DNA from: Paraburkholderia panacisoli
Lineage (GTDB): Bacteria > Pseudomonadota > Gammaproteobacteria > Burkholderiales > Burkholderiaceae
Direction of reading: 5' to 3'
Length of the DNA stretch: 64,000 bases
Assembly (NCBI RefSeq): GCF_008369935.1
Contig: NZ_VTUZ01000003.1
Location: 372,001-436,000 of the forward strand
In this document: positions 8,456 through 17,643 of the stretch, piece by piece
Position numbering within the stretch: position 1 is the stretch's first letter
How the letters are laid out: each line of letters starts with the position of its first letter
Made by a program: the position numbers and the translations under genes
Notes under the pieces: generated by a model
What the model saw: only the letters and a program-made list of their open reading frames with translations
Database searches by the model: none
What the model was told of the DNA's origin: nothing

Positions 8456-9612
8456 GGGTCGATCGTCATATGAATCGCGTTTTCGACGCCTTCGCCGCGC
8501 AACGTGCGCAACGCGATATCGGTTTCGGAAAGGCCGAACATGTGCGTGCTCATGCGACGCACCTGATGACGATCGGTGGCGATCAACTGCAGCGCGAGCT
8601 CGACCGACTGATAGCTGTGCCCACGCATGCCTTTCACGGTCAGAAAGCGCGCGATGATCGTGTCGCTATTGAACTCGGGAATCGGCTTGCGTTTCTGTCC
8701 GCCGAGTATCACGGTGCCGCGCTTGCGCGCGAGCTGGATCGCGGTCGTGACCGTGGCCGTGCCGCCCGACGCGCAGTCGATGACCAGGTCGGCCATCGCG
8801 CCGCCCGTCAGATCGGCAACCCGCTCCAGCACGTCTTCGCTATCGACGGTAATCGTGTGATCCGCGCCTAGCTGACGCGCGAGTTCGAGACGGCGCTGAT
8901 CGGTGGGCGTTGCGAGACCCGTGACGATGATCTGCGCCGCGCCGGCCTCGCGCGCCGCGACGACGCACGACAGGCCCTGTTGCCCGGGTCCCTGGATCAC
9001 GACTGTCTGCCCCGGACCCGCGCCGCCTTGAAGGTATGCCCACTCGATGCCGTTGCCGAGCGGCAGCGCCAGCGCCGCGTAGCGCGGTTCGACATGCGAC
9101 GGCACGCGATGAAACACGGTGTTCAGTTCCAGGTACTGGAACTGGCTGAAGCCGCCCCAGAAGCCGGGCGCGGTGCGCAAACCTGTTGCGCCGTAGCGCA
9201 TGCCGCCAAGACGCCAGTCCGTCGCATCGCACAGCCGGAACTCGTTGCTGAGACAGTACTCGCAATGGCCACACGGGATGTACTCCTCGAGCGCGACATA
9301 GTCGCCTTCTTTCAGGCCCCAATGCTTGCGCGCGAGTTCGCCGGCCTCTTCGATATGGCCGACCGTTTCGTGGCCGAGAATCAGCGGTCCGTGGCTTTGC
9401 GGCAATTGCTGGTAGTAAGGTCCATCGCTGCCGCAGACGCCGGTGATCGCGACGCGCAACAAGCCCGTCGACGGCGTAACGGGCGGCCGCTCGAACGTGC
9501 GGATCTCGGTGCGGCCTGGCTCGACGGCGACGGCGGCGTCGAAAGTCGACGCGCGTGGCGGTGCGTCCGCTTGCGCGTCCGACCTTGCGGCTTGCGGTTG
9601 TGAATCGTTCAT
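8446..9612 (-). CDS. Zinc-dependent alcohol dehydrogenase (MDR superfamily)
   Basis: This 388-residue cytoplasmic enzyme has the medium-chain dehydrogenase layout. The catalytic zinc site is in 'GVCGSDGPYY' and 'GHETVG'. The structural zinc cysteines are in 'PCGHCEYCLSNEFRLC'. The nucleotide-binding fold has 'GPGQQGLSCV'. It should oxidise an alcohol or cis-diol, or reduce an aldehyde, with NAD(P). The first 25 residues before the barrel are a low-complexity extension; ATG 9612 gives the shortest reasonable start, and an in-frame start at 9672 would overlap the oxygenase region. It follows the Rieske oxygenase (9681-10967) by 68 bases on the same strand, so it is a good candidate for converting the oxygenase product. 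Confidence 0.9.
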   Translation of the reverse strand: MNDSQPQAARSDAQADAPPRASTFDAAVAVEPGRTEIRTFERPPVTPSTGLLRVAITGVCGSDGPYYQQLPQSHGPLILGHETVGHIEEAGELARKHWGLKEGDYVALEEYIPCGHCEYCLSNEFRLCDATDWRLGGMRYGATGLRTAPGFWGGFSQFQYLELNTVFHRVPSHVEPRYAALALPLGNGIEWAYLQGGAGPGQTVVIQGPGQQGLSCVVAAREAGAAQIIVTGLATPTDQRRLELARQLGADHTITVDSEDVLERVADLTGGAMADLVIDCASGGTATVTTAIQLARKRGTVILGGQKRKPIPEFNSDTIIARFLTVKGMRGHSYQSVELALQLIATDRHQVRRMSTHMFGLSETDIALRTLRGEGVENAIHMTIDPWK

Positions 9613-9680
9613 GCCGGTATGCCCTGGTGAGTCGCTGGTGAATGAGCGCGCCACGTTCCGCGTGTCGCGCACGTGGGTCG

Positions 9681-10967
9681 CTAGATCGTCGTATGGGCCT
9701 TGCCGGCTTCGGCATGCAATGCGTCTTTCGCGCCTTCCTTGAAGGGCAAATCGCGCCGCAACACGATCGCGACCGAGCGTACCTGCTGCGATTGCGGATC
9801 GCGGCCCGGCGGCTGCACGCCTTTTTCCGCGAGTGCGCGCGCGGCCTTCATCAGCCGGTGACGGACCATGATGATGCCGTTATCTGTCGACACGAGGTTT
9901 TCGCGCGTGCGATCCTGGATCGGCCCCATGCTCTCCTGCAACGACGCGTCCTGCATGCCGATGCCCTCGACGCCGCTGTACGAGGTGCCCGTCTTTTGCG
10001 CCGCGCGGTCGATCAGATAGTCGTTCTCCTTGTTCTGCAGCGGACGGTACGTGCCAGGGATATAGCGCACGTGAATGCCGCTGCCTGCCTTCATCGCGTC
10101 GACTTCGGCCGTGGTGAGATCGCGCGTCGGGTGATAGTCGAAGCTCCAGGTCCAGCAGTTTTCGTCGTCGATCGGCACCCAGAAGTGGCCGTGCACCGGG
10201 TGGTCGCCGCGCGGCGGCACCATCGTGAAGCACGGCATGACCCACGGCGTGATGCGCCAGTAGTACTGGTCGTCTTCCGCGTTGCGACGCGCGCCGATGT
10301 AGAGGCCGCCGGTGGCCTCGACGACTTCGAAGACCGGGCTGAAGTCGTTCAGGTTGTAGTGGTTGCCGCGCGCGCCTTTGAACAGCGGATCGGAATTGAG
10401 CGCGCCGCGATGCAGGAACGACACGTGGCTCGAATCGACGCCGCCTTCCAGCGCCTGCAGCCAGTTGCATTCCTGCAGACGCTTGGTCATGAACGACTGG
10501 CTCGCCGGCACCGTCGAGAACTCGTAGGCGGGCAGCGGCGGCTGCTGTTCGGGCGGCCCCATGTAGACCCACACGACGCCGCCCTGCTCGACGAGCGGAT
10601 ACGACTTCAGCTTGATCTTGCTGCAATAGCCGCTTTCGGCCGGCTCCGACGGCACATCGATGCATTGACCCTCTACGTCGTACTTCCAGCCGTGATACGG
10701 ACAACGGATGCCGCCTTCCTCATTGCGTCCGAACCACAGTGACACGCCGCGGTGCGCGCAGAACTCGTCGATGAGGCCGAGCTTGCCGTTCGAATCGCGA
10801 AACGCAAGCATGCGCTCCGACAACAACTGCAACCGCACAGGTGCGCCGCCCGCTTCCGCAACTTCCTCGGAAAGCAGTGCCGGCAGCCAGAAGCGCCGGA
10901 ACAGTTCGCCCATCGGTGTGCCGGGACCCGTCTGGGTCAGCAGGTCGTTGTCCTGTTTTTTCAACAT
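9681..10967 (-). CDS. Rieske ring-hydroxylating oxygenase, alpha subunit (second copy)
   Basis: This 428-residue oxygenase has Rieske ligands C70/H72 and C89/H92 ('CAHRGVSLWFG' and 'CPYHGW') and mononuclear iron ligands in 'GGVDSSHVSFLHRG' (D178, H181, H186). It belongs to the same phthalate dioxygenase-like, single-subunit group as the other two oxygenases in the window but is clearly diverged from them. I chose ATG 10967 because the perfect AAGGAGG site lies just upstream; the frame extends to 11084 without homology. It heads an operon with the zinc dehydrogenase and the small coupled gene. A Rieske ferredoxin gene is transcribed divergently 155 bases away, so this oxygenase probably uses that ferredoxin, with a reductase such as 18531-19574. 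Confidence 0.92.
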   Translation of the reverse strand: MLKKQDNDLLTQTGPGTPMGELFRRFWLPALLSEEVAEAGGAPVRLQLLSERMLAFRDSNGKLGLIDEFCAHRGVSLWFGRNEEGGIRCPYHGWKYDVEGQCIDVPSEPAESGYCSKIKLKSYPLVEQGGVVWVYMGPPEQQPPLPAYEFSTVPASQSFMTKRLQECNWLQALEGGVDSSHVSFLHRGALNSDPLFKGARGNHYNLNDFSPVFEVVEATGGLYIGARRNAEDDQYYWRITPWVMPCFTMVPPRGDHPVHGHFWVPIDDENCWTWSFDYHPTRDLTTAEVDAMKAGSGIHVRYIPGTYRPLQNKENDYLIDRAAQKTGTSYSGVEGIGMQDASLQESMGPIQDRTRENLVSTDNGIIMVRHRLMKAARALAEKGVQPPGRDPQSQQVRSVAIVLRRDLPFKEGAKDALHAEAGKAHTTI

Positions 10968-11027
10968 TCGATTGCCTCCTTGTGTGCTGTCTGTCGATAT
11001 GGTTCGACGTCGTGCATTGTTCGTTGG

Positions 11028-11052
11028 GTTCCGTATAAAAGAACGCTGTTCT
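11028..11052. promoter_or_regulatory. Three-half-site element between Rieske oxygenase and Rieske ferredoxin (candidate IclR operator)
   Basis: The sequence GTTCC-GTATAAA-AGAAC-GCT-GTTCT has the layout GTTCY-N7-RGAAC-N3-GKTCY also seen at 17322 and 17644. The last two half-sites lie in a perfect 17-base palindrome (11038-11054). The N7 spacer contains TATAAA, which could serve as a -10 box for the ferredoxin gene. It lies 61 bases upstream of the oxygenase start and 71 bases upstream of the ferredoxin start, where it could control both. Confidence 0.6.
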
Positions 11053-11122
11053 TTCAACATGAACAAAGTTATCATCGGCCTCACTGTGTGTCAAACGGTG
11101 AATCGAAAAACGGAGGATGGAG

Positions 11123-11449
11123 ATGGAGAAGACGTGTGCGCGCATCGCACTGTGCCGCAAGGGTGACGTGGCCGAAGGGCAGGCGATCCGGATCGAGAAG
11201 AACGGCTTCGTGCTGGCGGTGTTCAATCTCGAAGGCGAGTACTTCGTGACCGACGATACGTGCACGCATGGGCCGGGTTCGTTGTCCGAGGGCTGCATCG
11301 ACGGCGATACGGTCGAGTGCGATTTTCACAATGGCGCGTTCAATATCCGCACGGGCGAAGTTGTCGCGCCGCCGTGCATGATTCCGCTGAAAACGTATCC
11401 CGTGACCGTGGAAGACGATGAAGTGAGCATTAGCGTCGCGGACGAATGA
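11123..11449 (+). CDS. Rieske-type [2Fe-2S] ferredoxin
   Basis: This small soluble ferredoxin of 108 residues carries one Rieske cluster, with ligands C47/H49 and C66/H69 (patterns 'CTHGPGSLSEG' and 'CDFHNGAF'). It resembles the BphF/NdoA-type ferredoxins that hand electrons from a reductase to a ring-hydroxylating oxygenase. Two in-frame ATGs exist, 11117 and 11123; the GGAGG at 11112-11116 abuts the first but is spaced six bases from the second, so I chose 11123. It is divergent from the oxygenase gene 9681-10967 and shares the putative IclR operator with it. An intrinsic terminator follows. Confidence 0.92.
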   Translation: MEKTCARIALCRKGDVAEGQAIRIEKNGFVLAVFNLEGEYFVTDDTCTHGPGSLSEGCIDGDTVECDFHNGAFNIRTGEVVAPPCMIPLKTYPVTVEDDEVSISVADE

Positions 11450-11460
11450 CGGGGGCACGG

Positions 11461-11492
11461 CGCCGGACCCATGCGTCCGGCGTTTTTCTTTT
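11461..11492. terminator. Intrinsic terminator between convergent Rieske ferredoxin and CobW-type GTPase genes
   Basis: CGCCGGAC pairs perfectly with GTCCGGCG around a six-base loop and is followed by TTTTTCTTTT. It lies 11 bases after the ferredoxin stop and reaches the last codons of the opposing GTPase gene. Confidence 0.8.
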
Positions 11493-12471
11493 ATGGCGCT
11501 TGCGTAGTCCGCAGGATCAGCGTGACGCCGCCTGGGACTTCGGGCTCGCTGCGATCCACTGGCGCATTCGTCAGCGATGCATGGCGATCGCCGCGCACAA
11601 ACTGCACGGTCAACGAAGTGCCGTCGCGCATGCGCACGATGCCCTTCATCCTCAGTAGCGCATCGCGATGAGTGTCGATGAGCGCATCGAGTCGCGCGTT
11701 CAGCGCGTCGAAGTTCCTGACGCCTTCGATCGCTTCGAATCGCGTTTGCGCGGCATGGCGTGAATTGCCGCCGCGGCGTGAAAACCCCGCACCGATGCGA
11801 GGGTTGGCAGGGGGCTGCCAGACCTGCTCCGGCCGTTGCTGTGACGCGCCACGCGCTTCTTCCAGATGACGCAACACGTGCGCGCCGCCGAGATCCGCGT
11901 GCGCGGATAACAGCACACGCGTAAGAGGATGCAAGCGGTGCAGCACATCGATAATCGGCTGACGCGCCGCATCGTCGGCGAGATCCGTTTTTGTCAGCAC
12001 GATCAGGTCCGCGGCGTCTAGTTGCGCGCGCGCTTCACTGAACGCATCGATTGTCTGCAACGCCGTCGGCGCGCCGATCGTCGTCACGACACCCGCCAGC
12101 CGGTACCGCTCGTTGATGAAGGGCTGGCTCTGCATCGACGCAACCAGCGGGCCGGGATTGGCCAACCCCGTGGTTTCGATCACCACCGAATCGAAGCGCT
12201 TGACGCTGCGATGCAGGCGCGCCCAGAACAGATTCTCGAGCGCTTCATGCAGGCCCGGCAGGCCGCTGCAGCAGATGCACGCATCGGCAAGCAGCGCGGA
12301 CGCGTCGGCCGCGAAGCCGAGCGTCGCATGGTCGAGTGCGACCGCGCCGATCTCGTTGACGATCAGCGCGGCCTCGCGCAAAGGTGCTTCCTTCAGCCAG
12401 CGGGCGAGCAGTGTAGTCTTGCCGCTGCCGAGAAAGCCGGTGAGCAGAAAGACGGGAATGCGCTCGATCAT
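11491..12471 (-). CDS. CobW/COG0523-family GTPase (metal chaperone-like)
   Basis: This 326-residue P-loop GTPase has a Walker A motif near its start ('GFLGSGKTT'), the CxCC metal-binding motif of the family ('CICC'), a Walker B-like '[12 protein letters not shown]' and the base-specific 'LTKTD'. A C-terminal CobW domain follows. The family delivers metals such as zinc or cobalt to client enzymes, or responds to metal status, in the cytoplasm. ATG 12471 is eight bases after the stop of the class II aldolase gene, in the same coupled operon as the ABC importer. The neighbour aldolase is metal dependent and the pathway oxygenase needs iron, so one of these may be the client; this is inference. 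Confidence 0.88.
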   Translation of the reverse strand: MIERIPVFLLTGFLGSGKTTLLARWLKEAPLREAALIVNEIGAVALDHATLGFAADASALLADACICCSGLPGLHEALENLFWARLHRSVKRFDSVVIETTGLANPGPLVASMQSQPFINERYRLAGVVTTIGAPTALQTIDAFSEARAQLDAADLIVLTKTDLADDAARQPIIDVLHRLHPLTRVLLSAHADLGGAHVLRHLEEARGASQQRPEQVWQPPANPRIGAGFSRRGGNSRHAAQTRFEAIEGVRNFDALNARLDALIDTHRDALLRMKGIVRMRDGTSLTVQFVRGDRHASLTNAPVDRSEPEVPGGVTLILRTTQAP

Positions 12472-12479
12472 CGGCCGGA

Positions 12480-13166
12480 TCAGCGCTCCCGCCACATTTT
12501 GCCGGCGTGATAGTCCCAGACCTTCTGCAACAGATTGGGCTTCCACAGATTGCGCCCGATCGTCTCGACCTGTTCGGGCGACAGCACCATCGGTTCGCCG
12601 AGCTGCAGCGCGAGGTACTGGCGATGCGCGTTTTCTTCCAGATAAAACGCGAGTACGAAGGCTTCGAGTATCCCTTCGGCGGCAATCACGGCGCCATGCG
12701 ATTTCAGCATCGCGACACGATGCGGACCGAGCACGTCGGCCAGTTCCTCCGCAAGCGGCTTCTTGTTGATCGATGCGGTTTTGCCGAAGCGGCGGATTTC
12801 GCCCAATACGGCCGCCTGCATGATGACGGGCTCGACGTGGCGGCCCGTCATGCTGAAAAGCGTCGACCATACCGGATGCGTATGCACGACCGATTGCACA
12901 TCGGCGCGTCTGCGGTAGATTTCCGCGTGGATCGGAAACTCCATCGGTGGCACCGCATCGCCTTCGATCAGATTGCCGTCGAAGTCGATCGTGACGATAT
13001 CGTCGACGGTGAGCGCGCTGCGCACCGATTTCCCCGAATTGATCAGCAGATGATCGCGGCCCGGCACGCGCCAGCTGAAATGGCCGTTGAAATCGATCAC
13101 CTCGGCGCGCTCCAGCATCATGATCGCGTCGACGAGCCGCTGTTTCTGTTCAATGAACTCGCTCAT
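12480..13166 (-). CDS. Class II aldolase/adducin-fold enzyme
   Basis: This 228-residue protein has the class II aldolase fold. Metal-binding and catalytic residues are visible: Glu in 'IHAEIYRR', His pair in 'VVHTHPVWS' and a later His in 'KSHGAV'. Family members cleave or decarboxylate hydroxy or keto acids, and some decarboxylate dihydroxy-aromatic acids. The ATG at 13166 has AAAGGA upstream and is two bases from the permease stop, so it is translated with the importer. A second class II aldolase relative (27812-28519) is encoded in module C. Its place between importer and GTPase suggests it acts on the imported aromatic substrate or its oxygenase product. Confidence 0.87.
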   Translation of the reverse strand: MSEFIEQKQRLVDAIMMLERAEVIDFNGHFSWRVPGRDHLLINSGKSVRSALTVDDIVTIDFDGNLIEGDAVPPMEFPIHAEIYRRRADVQSVVHTHPVWSTLFSMTGRHVEPVIMQAAVLGEIRRFGKTASINKKPLAEELADVLGPHRVAMLKSHGAVIAAEGILEAFVLAFYLEENAHRQYLALQLGEPMVLSPEQVETIGRNLWKPNLLQKVWDYHAGKMWRER

Positions 13167-13168
13167 GT

Positions 13169-13996
13169 TCAGCGTCCTTTCCATGGAATCAGTTTGCGTT
13201 CGAGTTCTGTTAGCAGCAGCGACATGCCGTAGCCGAGAAACGCGATGACGAGCAGGCCGACATACATCTGCTCGACCGACAGCAATTCCCAGGCATCCCA
13301 GATCATGTAGCCGAGGCCGCTCTTCGAGCCGATCATCTCGGCAATTGCGATCAGCATCAGCCCGAGACCCAGGCCGAGCTTGATGCCGCTCATGATGTGC
13401 GGCACCGCGCCTGGCAACGCGATCGTGCGAAACACCTGCCAGCGGCTCGCGCGGAAATTGCGGCCGACGTCCAGATAGATCTTGTTGATTTCGAGCACGC
13501 CCGTCGTCGTATTGATGAGCACGGGGTAGAACACGCCAATCGCGACCATCGCGATCTTCGACGCTTCGCCGAGTCCGCAGATCAGCAACAGCAGCGGAAA
13601 GATCGCGCTCTTGGGCACCGGGTAGGTCGCGGCGATCAGCGGATCGAACACCGCACGCAGCGGACGCGAGAGGCCGGTCGCGACGCCGAGCAGCAACGCG
13701 GGTATCCCGCCGATCAGCGCGCCCCAGAACAGCCGTAGCAGCGTCGCCGACGTGTTGTCCCAAAGCGAACCGTCGTCGACGAGCGAGACGAACGTCGCGA
13801 AGATCTTCGTCGGCGCCGGGAAGAAGCGCTCGTCGATCATGCCGGCCTGCGCCGCGATCTGCCACATGAGCAGCAGCACGATTGGCGAAGCAATACTGAT
13901 CAGGCGGTCGCGCAGCTTGTTGCTCACGCGCTTTGTCCGCTTCTTGCGGCAGCGCCTGGGTGCATCGTTCGCCGTCAGTTGTTGTGCAGTCTTCAT
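13169..13996 (-). CDS. ABC transporter permease, NitT/TauT (SsuC) family
   Basis: This 275-residue inner-membrane protein has about six membrane segments and is of the binding-protein-dependent permease type. The cytoplasmic loop that contacts the ATPase is near 'ASRWQVFRTIALPGAVPH'. The family imports sulfonates, nitrate, taurine and aromatic carboxylates such as phthalate. The ATG at 13996 overlaps the ATPase stop as ATGA, showing translational coupling. A basic N-terminal tail of about 30 residues precedes the first segment. It works with the ATPase 13993-14832 and receptor 14845-15888. Confidence 0.92.
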   Translation of the reverse strand: MKTAQQLTANDAPRRCRKKRTKRVSNKLRDRLISIASPIVLLLMWQIAAQAGMIDERFFPAPTKIFATFVSLVDDGSLWDNTSATLLRLFWGALIGGIPALLLGVATGLSRPLRAVFDPLIAATYPVPKSAIFPLLLLICGLGEASKIAMVAIGVFYPVLINTTTGVLEINKIYLDVGRNFRASRWQVFRTIALPGAVPHIMSGIKLGLGLGLMLIAIAEMIGSKSGLGYMIWDAWELLSVEQMYVGLLVIAFLGYGMSLLLTELERKLIPWKGR

Positions 13997-14832
13997 ACCT
14001 TCTTCTCATTGAGATCGCGGGATCGCGCGCGCTCCACTTCGTCGCGCAACTGTCCCCAGATGGAATAAACGAATTCGCCGTATTCGGGACGTGCCCGCAG
14101 TTCGAGCACCGAGCGCGGCCGCGCGAACGGCACGTCGACGATCTGCTTCGTGCAGCCCGGCTGCGCCGTCATGATCATGATGCGATCGCCGAGCGTCGCG
14201 GCTTCGTCGACGCTGTGCGTAATGAACAGCACCGTCTTGCGGGTTTCGTCCCAGATGCGCAGCAGTTCTTCCTGTAGCAGCAGCTTGTTCTGCTCGTCGA
14301 GCGCGGAGAACGGCTCGTCCATCAGCAGGATGTCGGGATCGTTTGCGAACGCGCGCACGATCGACACGCGCTGCCGCATGCCGCCCGACAGCTGATGCGG
14401 ATACGCGTTCGCGAACCGCTTCAGGCCGGTGCGGCTCAGGTAATAGTCGACCGTCTCGCGAATCTCCGCTTTCGGCACGTGACGCAACGCGAGCCCGTAG
14501 GCCGCGTTGTCGAACACTGTCATCCACGGAAACAGCGAATCGCCCTGGAAGACCATCGAATTGCCAGGACGGAATTCCGCGGGCGACGCAATCTCGACGG
14601 TGCCGCTCGTCGGCGCTTCGAGATTCGCGAGAATGCGCAGCAACGTCGTCTTGCCGCAGCCGCTCGGGCCGACGATCATGAAGAAGCAGCCGCTCGGAAT
14701 ATCGAGCGATATGTTGTCGAGCGCGGTGACGGTGCCGCCCGCCGTCTCGAACGATTTGGTCAATTGATGCAGGCGGATCTTGACGGGGACTTCCCCGGCC
14801 GCGTGCTGCGGTTCGATCAGCGGTGTAGCCAT
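13993..14832 (-). CDS. ABC transporter ATP-binding protein, NitT/TauT (SsuB) family
   Basis: This 279-residue ATPase energises the adjacent permease. Motifs in order are Walker A 'GPSGCGKTT', the Q-loop 'MVFQGDSLFPW', the ABC signature 'LSGGMRQR', Walker B 'ILLMDEP' and the switch histidine in 'LFITHSVDEA'. I chose ATG 14832, which has GGAGACA upstream, over an in-frame GTG six bases earlier. It sits 12 bases after the receptor gene and overlaps the permease gene by four bases. Gene order porin-receptor-ATPase-permease resembles the OphFGH phthalate importer with its specific porin known in Burkholderia. Confidence 0.93.
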   Translation of the reverse strand: MATPLIEPQHAAGEVPVKIRLHQLTKSFETAGGTVTALDNISLDIPSGCFFMIVGPSGCGKTTLLRILANLEAPTSGTVEIASPAEFRPGNSMVFQGDSLFPWMTVFDNAAYGLALRHVPKAEIRETVDYYLSRTGLKRFANAYPHQLSGGMRQRVSIVRAFANDPDILLMDEPFSALDEQNKLLLQEELLRIWDETRKTVLFITHSVDEAATLGDRIMIMTAQPGCTKQIVDVPFARPRSVLELRARPEYGEFVYSIWGQLRDEVERARSRDLNEKKV

Positions 14833-14844
14833 GAACACTGTCTC

Positions 14845-15888
14845 CTATTTCGCGCGCGGCTGGTAGGGGCCGAGCGCGGCGTCCGCCTGGTCGACGAACG
14901 ACGTATCGACGACCTGCGCGACGCTCACGTTGCCTTTCACGACACCCTGGCTCCTGAAGTACGCGAGATCGTTTTCGAGGCTCGCGATGTTCACCTTGCC
15001 GTCGGGGTTCGTGCCTTGCGGGACGATCGTGCGATAGACGGAGGGGTCCTTGATCGAGGTGTACTGCGTGAGGATCGCGATCACTTCATCCGCGTTGGGG
15101 CCGGCGATCTTGCCGTCCTTCAGTGCGTCGTTGTAGTCGCGCACCGCGCGCAGGTATGCGCGCATGAACGCTTTCGCGGTAGCCGGATGATCGTGGATAA
15201 ACGTATTGGAATAGAGGACGACGGCCAACTGGTGATTCGGATAGATCTGGTCGTCGCCCATCACGCGTACTGCGGCGCCGCTGCGCACGGCTTCGGTGGC
15301 GGACGGTTCGGTGGTCAACGCGGCATCGACGGCCTTGTTTTCCAGCGCCATCACGTGCTGCGGAAAGCCGAGGTAGATGCGCTCGACGTCGCCCGGTTTG
15401 AGTCCGGCTTTTTTCAGCGCCTCGTTCATCGTCGACGTGGATGCGCTGCCGGTCGCGCTGCCCGCGACCTTCATCCCCTTCAGATCGGCGAGCGTCTTGT
15501 AGCGCCCGCTTGCGACGAGATCCTTGCGCACCAGCAGCGGCTGGTAGCCGTAGCCGGGCGGGGTCGAGCCCTTGTCCGCGACGATCTTGATGCCGATGCC
15601 GCGCATCACCGCGTTGTACAGACCCGCCGACGGCGAGCCGCCGGCGACGTCGAGCTGGCCTGCGCCGAGCGGGGCGACCATCTTCGCGCCGGAGTCGAAC
15701 GGGACGAAGCGTGCGTCGATGCCTTCGGCGCGGAAATACCCCTTCTTGTCGGCGATAAAGAACGCGACGTCGCTGCTCGCGTTCGCAATGCCGACGTGCA
15801 CCACGGTCGGCGTGGCCGCATGAGCGGCGCCGGCGCCGCACAACGCGACGGCCACGACGACCTTGCATATCGATACGATCCTCTTCAC
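14845..15888 (-). CDS. Periplasmic substrate-binding protein, NitT/TauT (SsuA/NMT1-like) family
   Basis: This 347-residue receptor has a clear signal peptide ('VVVAVALCGAGAAHA', cleavage expected after AHA). The mature domain begins 'TPTVVHVGIANASSDVAFFI', typical of the NitT/TauT receptors that bind organic anions. The start is a GTG at 15888 with GGGGAGA eight bases upstream; no ATG fits between there and the signal peptide. It is encoded between the porin and the ATPase, so it should capture the solute admitted by that porin. The ligand is probably an aromatic carboxylate or sulfonate, judged from the surrounding oxygenase genes. Confidence 0.92.
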   Translation of the reverse strand: MKRIVSICKVVVAVALCGAGAAHAATPTVVHVGIANASSDVAFFIADKKGYFRAEGIDARFVPFDSGAKMVAPLGAGQLDVAGGSPSAGLYNAVMRGIGIKIVADKGSTPPGYGYQPLLVRKDLVASGRYKTLADLKGMKVAGSATGSASTSTMNEALKKAGLKPGDVERIYLGFPQHVMALENKAVDAALTTEPSATEAVRSGAAVRVMGDDQIYPNHQLAVVLYSNTFIHDHPATAKAFMRAYLRAVRDYNDALKDGKIAGPNADEVIAILTQYTSIKDPSVYRTIVPQGTNPDGKVNIASLENDLAYFRSQGVVKGNVSVAQVVDTSFVDQADAALGPYQPRAK

Positions 15889-15956
15889 CCGTTGTTCTCC
15901 CCTTAGCGGTTTACATCGTTCCCATGCGGGATGGTTGCTGCTGATCGAATACGGCG

Positions 15957-17087
15957 TCAGAAACGATGCCGCAGCGAAAACTTGACGGCGACCTGGTTCG
16001 GCGTGGTCGACTGGCCGAGCGAACCGATCGCGGCCACGGCGGGATGGCCGGTCGAGTCGATGCCCGAAGCGTGCTGCCATACGCCGACCGCGAGTACGTC
16101 GGTGCGTTTGGACAGGAAGTAGTCGGGGCCGAAATTGACCTGCTCGTATTTGGCCGTCTCGGCATTTGTGTAGTCGAACGACACGCCGACGAGGAAGGCG
16201 GGCGTGAACCAGTAGCGCGCGTTCACTTCATAGCTGTTGAAGATCGCGGAACCCGTGTTTGGCGTGGTTGGCGTGCGCAGGATGTCGTTAAAGGACGTAT
16301 GTGTATAGACAAAGCCGAACTTGGCGGAGCCGAGCGTGTACGCAATGGCTGCACCGAAAATATCCATCGAGTTCGCGGACAGATAGCCGCTGAACACGGG
16401 GCTCTTGCCGGGCGACGTGAAGCCGGGCTGACCTGGCGCGGTAGTGCCGTCGAAGGCGGAAGTCGCGGGCGTGTTCACATGGTCGTAGGCCAGCGCGACT
16501 GTGACGGGGCCGTTCTGATAGTTGGCGCCGACCGTGTAAATCTGGTTCGTCGCGAAGTTGCCGGGCGTGCCGCCCGGCGCGAAAATCCCGTCGATGGTGA
16601 GCCCGTGGAACGTCGGCGACCGGTACTCGATCGAGTTGTTGACGCGGAAGTTCGAATTCAGGTTGTCGAAGTCACCGGGGTGGGTCCCGACCCACGCCCA
16701 CATCGATGTCGCTGCGATCTCGCCGATATAGCGTGTCATCGGATCATACTGGCGGCCCATCGTGACCGAACCGTAGGGCGTCTCCAGGCCGACGAACGCC
16801 TGGCGGCCGAACAGACGGCTGCCTTGCAGCAGTTTGCCGTTCGACGAATCGAAACCGTTCTCCAGCGTGAAGATCGCCTTCATGCCGCCGCCCAGATCTT
16901 CGGCCCCGCGAAAGCCGACGCGGCTGCCGTTCGTTTGTCCGTTCACCATCTGGACATTGGAATGTCCCGACTGATTGTTGATGTACACGATGCCCGCGTC
17001 GACCAGGCCGTACAGCGTGACCGAACTTTGAGCGTGCGCGGTCCCGGCGAGAACAGGCAGCGCGAGCAGCGCAACAGTCTTCTTCAT
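15957..17087 (-). CDS. Outer-membrane porin, Burkholderia trimeric type
   Basis: This 376-residue protein has a typical porin signal peptide (MKKTVALLALPVLAGTAHAQ) followed by 'SSVTLYGLVDAGIVY', the hallmark first strand of beta-proteobacterial general porins. It ends in 'KFSLRHRF' with the terminal Phe needed for outer-membrane insertion. GGAGACGTC precedes the ATG at 17087. It heads the importer operon with a 68-base gap before the receptor gene. Porins linked to aromatic acid importers, as with the OphP porin for phthalate in Burkholderia, raise uptake of the specific substrate; I infer the same here. A long 5' region (17088-17693) with two putative IclR operators precedes it. Confidence 0.94.
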   Translation of the reverse strand: MKKTVALLALPVLAGTAHAQSSVTLYGLVDAGIVYINNQSGHSNVQMVNGQTNGSRVGFRGAEDLGGGMKAIFTLENGFDSSNGKLLQGSRLFGRQAFVGLETPYGSVTMGRQYDPMTRYIGEIAATSMWAWVGTHPGDFDNLNSNFRVNNSIEYRSPTFHGLTIDGIFAPGGTPGNFATNQIYTVGANYQNGPVTVALAYDHVNTPATSAFDGTTAPGQPGFTSPGKSPVFSGYLSANSMDIFGAAIAYTLGSAKFGFVYTHTSFNDILRTPTTPNTGSAIFNSYEVNARYWFTPAFLVGVSFDYTNAETAKYEQVNFGPDYFLSKRTDVLAVGVWQHASGIDSTGHPAVAAIGSLGQSTTPNQVAVKFSLRHRF

Positions 17088-17321
17088 GACGTCTCCATCC
17101 ATTGATTGATATGGGTGTCCCGGTCGATTGCCGGGTTTGATTTTTCTGCGGACTGGTCCACGGCTTCGCGCGAACATCTGGAGGCCTCAATACAACGCAC
17201 GCATTCGGTGCGCAGGATGGAGCGTGACGTGCAATACCTGCGCTGCGCGGTCTACTGCCCTGATGCCGTTCAAACCGTCTTCGATGAAGCTGAGGCAATA
17301 CTGCAACAACTCGTGCTTGAT

Positions 17322-17346
17322 GTTCTCTTATACGGAACGTCGGTCC
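17322..17346. promoter_or_regulatory. Three-half-site element upstream of the porin operon (candidate IclR operator)
   Basis: GTTCT-CTTATAC-GGAAC-GTC-GGTCC has the same spacing as the elements at 11028 and 17644. It is 235 bases upstream of the porin start. Read on the minus strand, the spacer contains TATAAG, which could be a -10 box for the porin operon. Confidence 0.55.
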
Positions 17347-17643
17347 GCATAAAAGTATGAAGGCAGTTTGTTTTGTTTAGGGATCTAAGTCAAGGACGCG
17401 ACCGCCAGGGTATGTACTCATTACGAGAAGGTTTCGTTACGCTGGACGGAACGTCGTCACTGCATATGGAACCAAGCGGCTGGAACGAACGATATGTGCG
17501 CTTCTGGAAACCGTCGCACGCTAAAGGAACGCTCCATATCGTCGACGCCGGGACGGCTCGCGTATCATAGGGACAGAGGCGATGCACGCCGCCGCGCCAT
17601 TGCTCGCGCACGCATCGACGAGCGATGATTTAGCAGCTGGTGT

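Noticed and set aside
17373..17570. 65-residue frame in the porin/IclR intergenic region
   Set aside because: No ribosome site, no recognisable content, and it lies between two putative operators.
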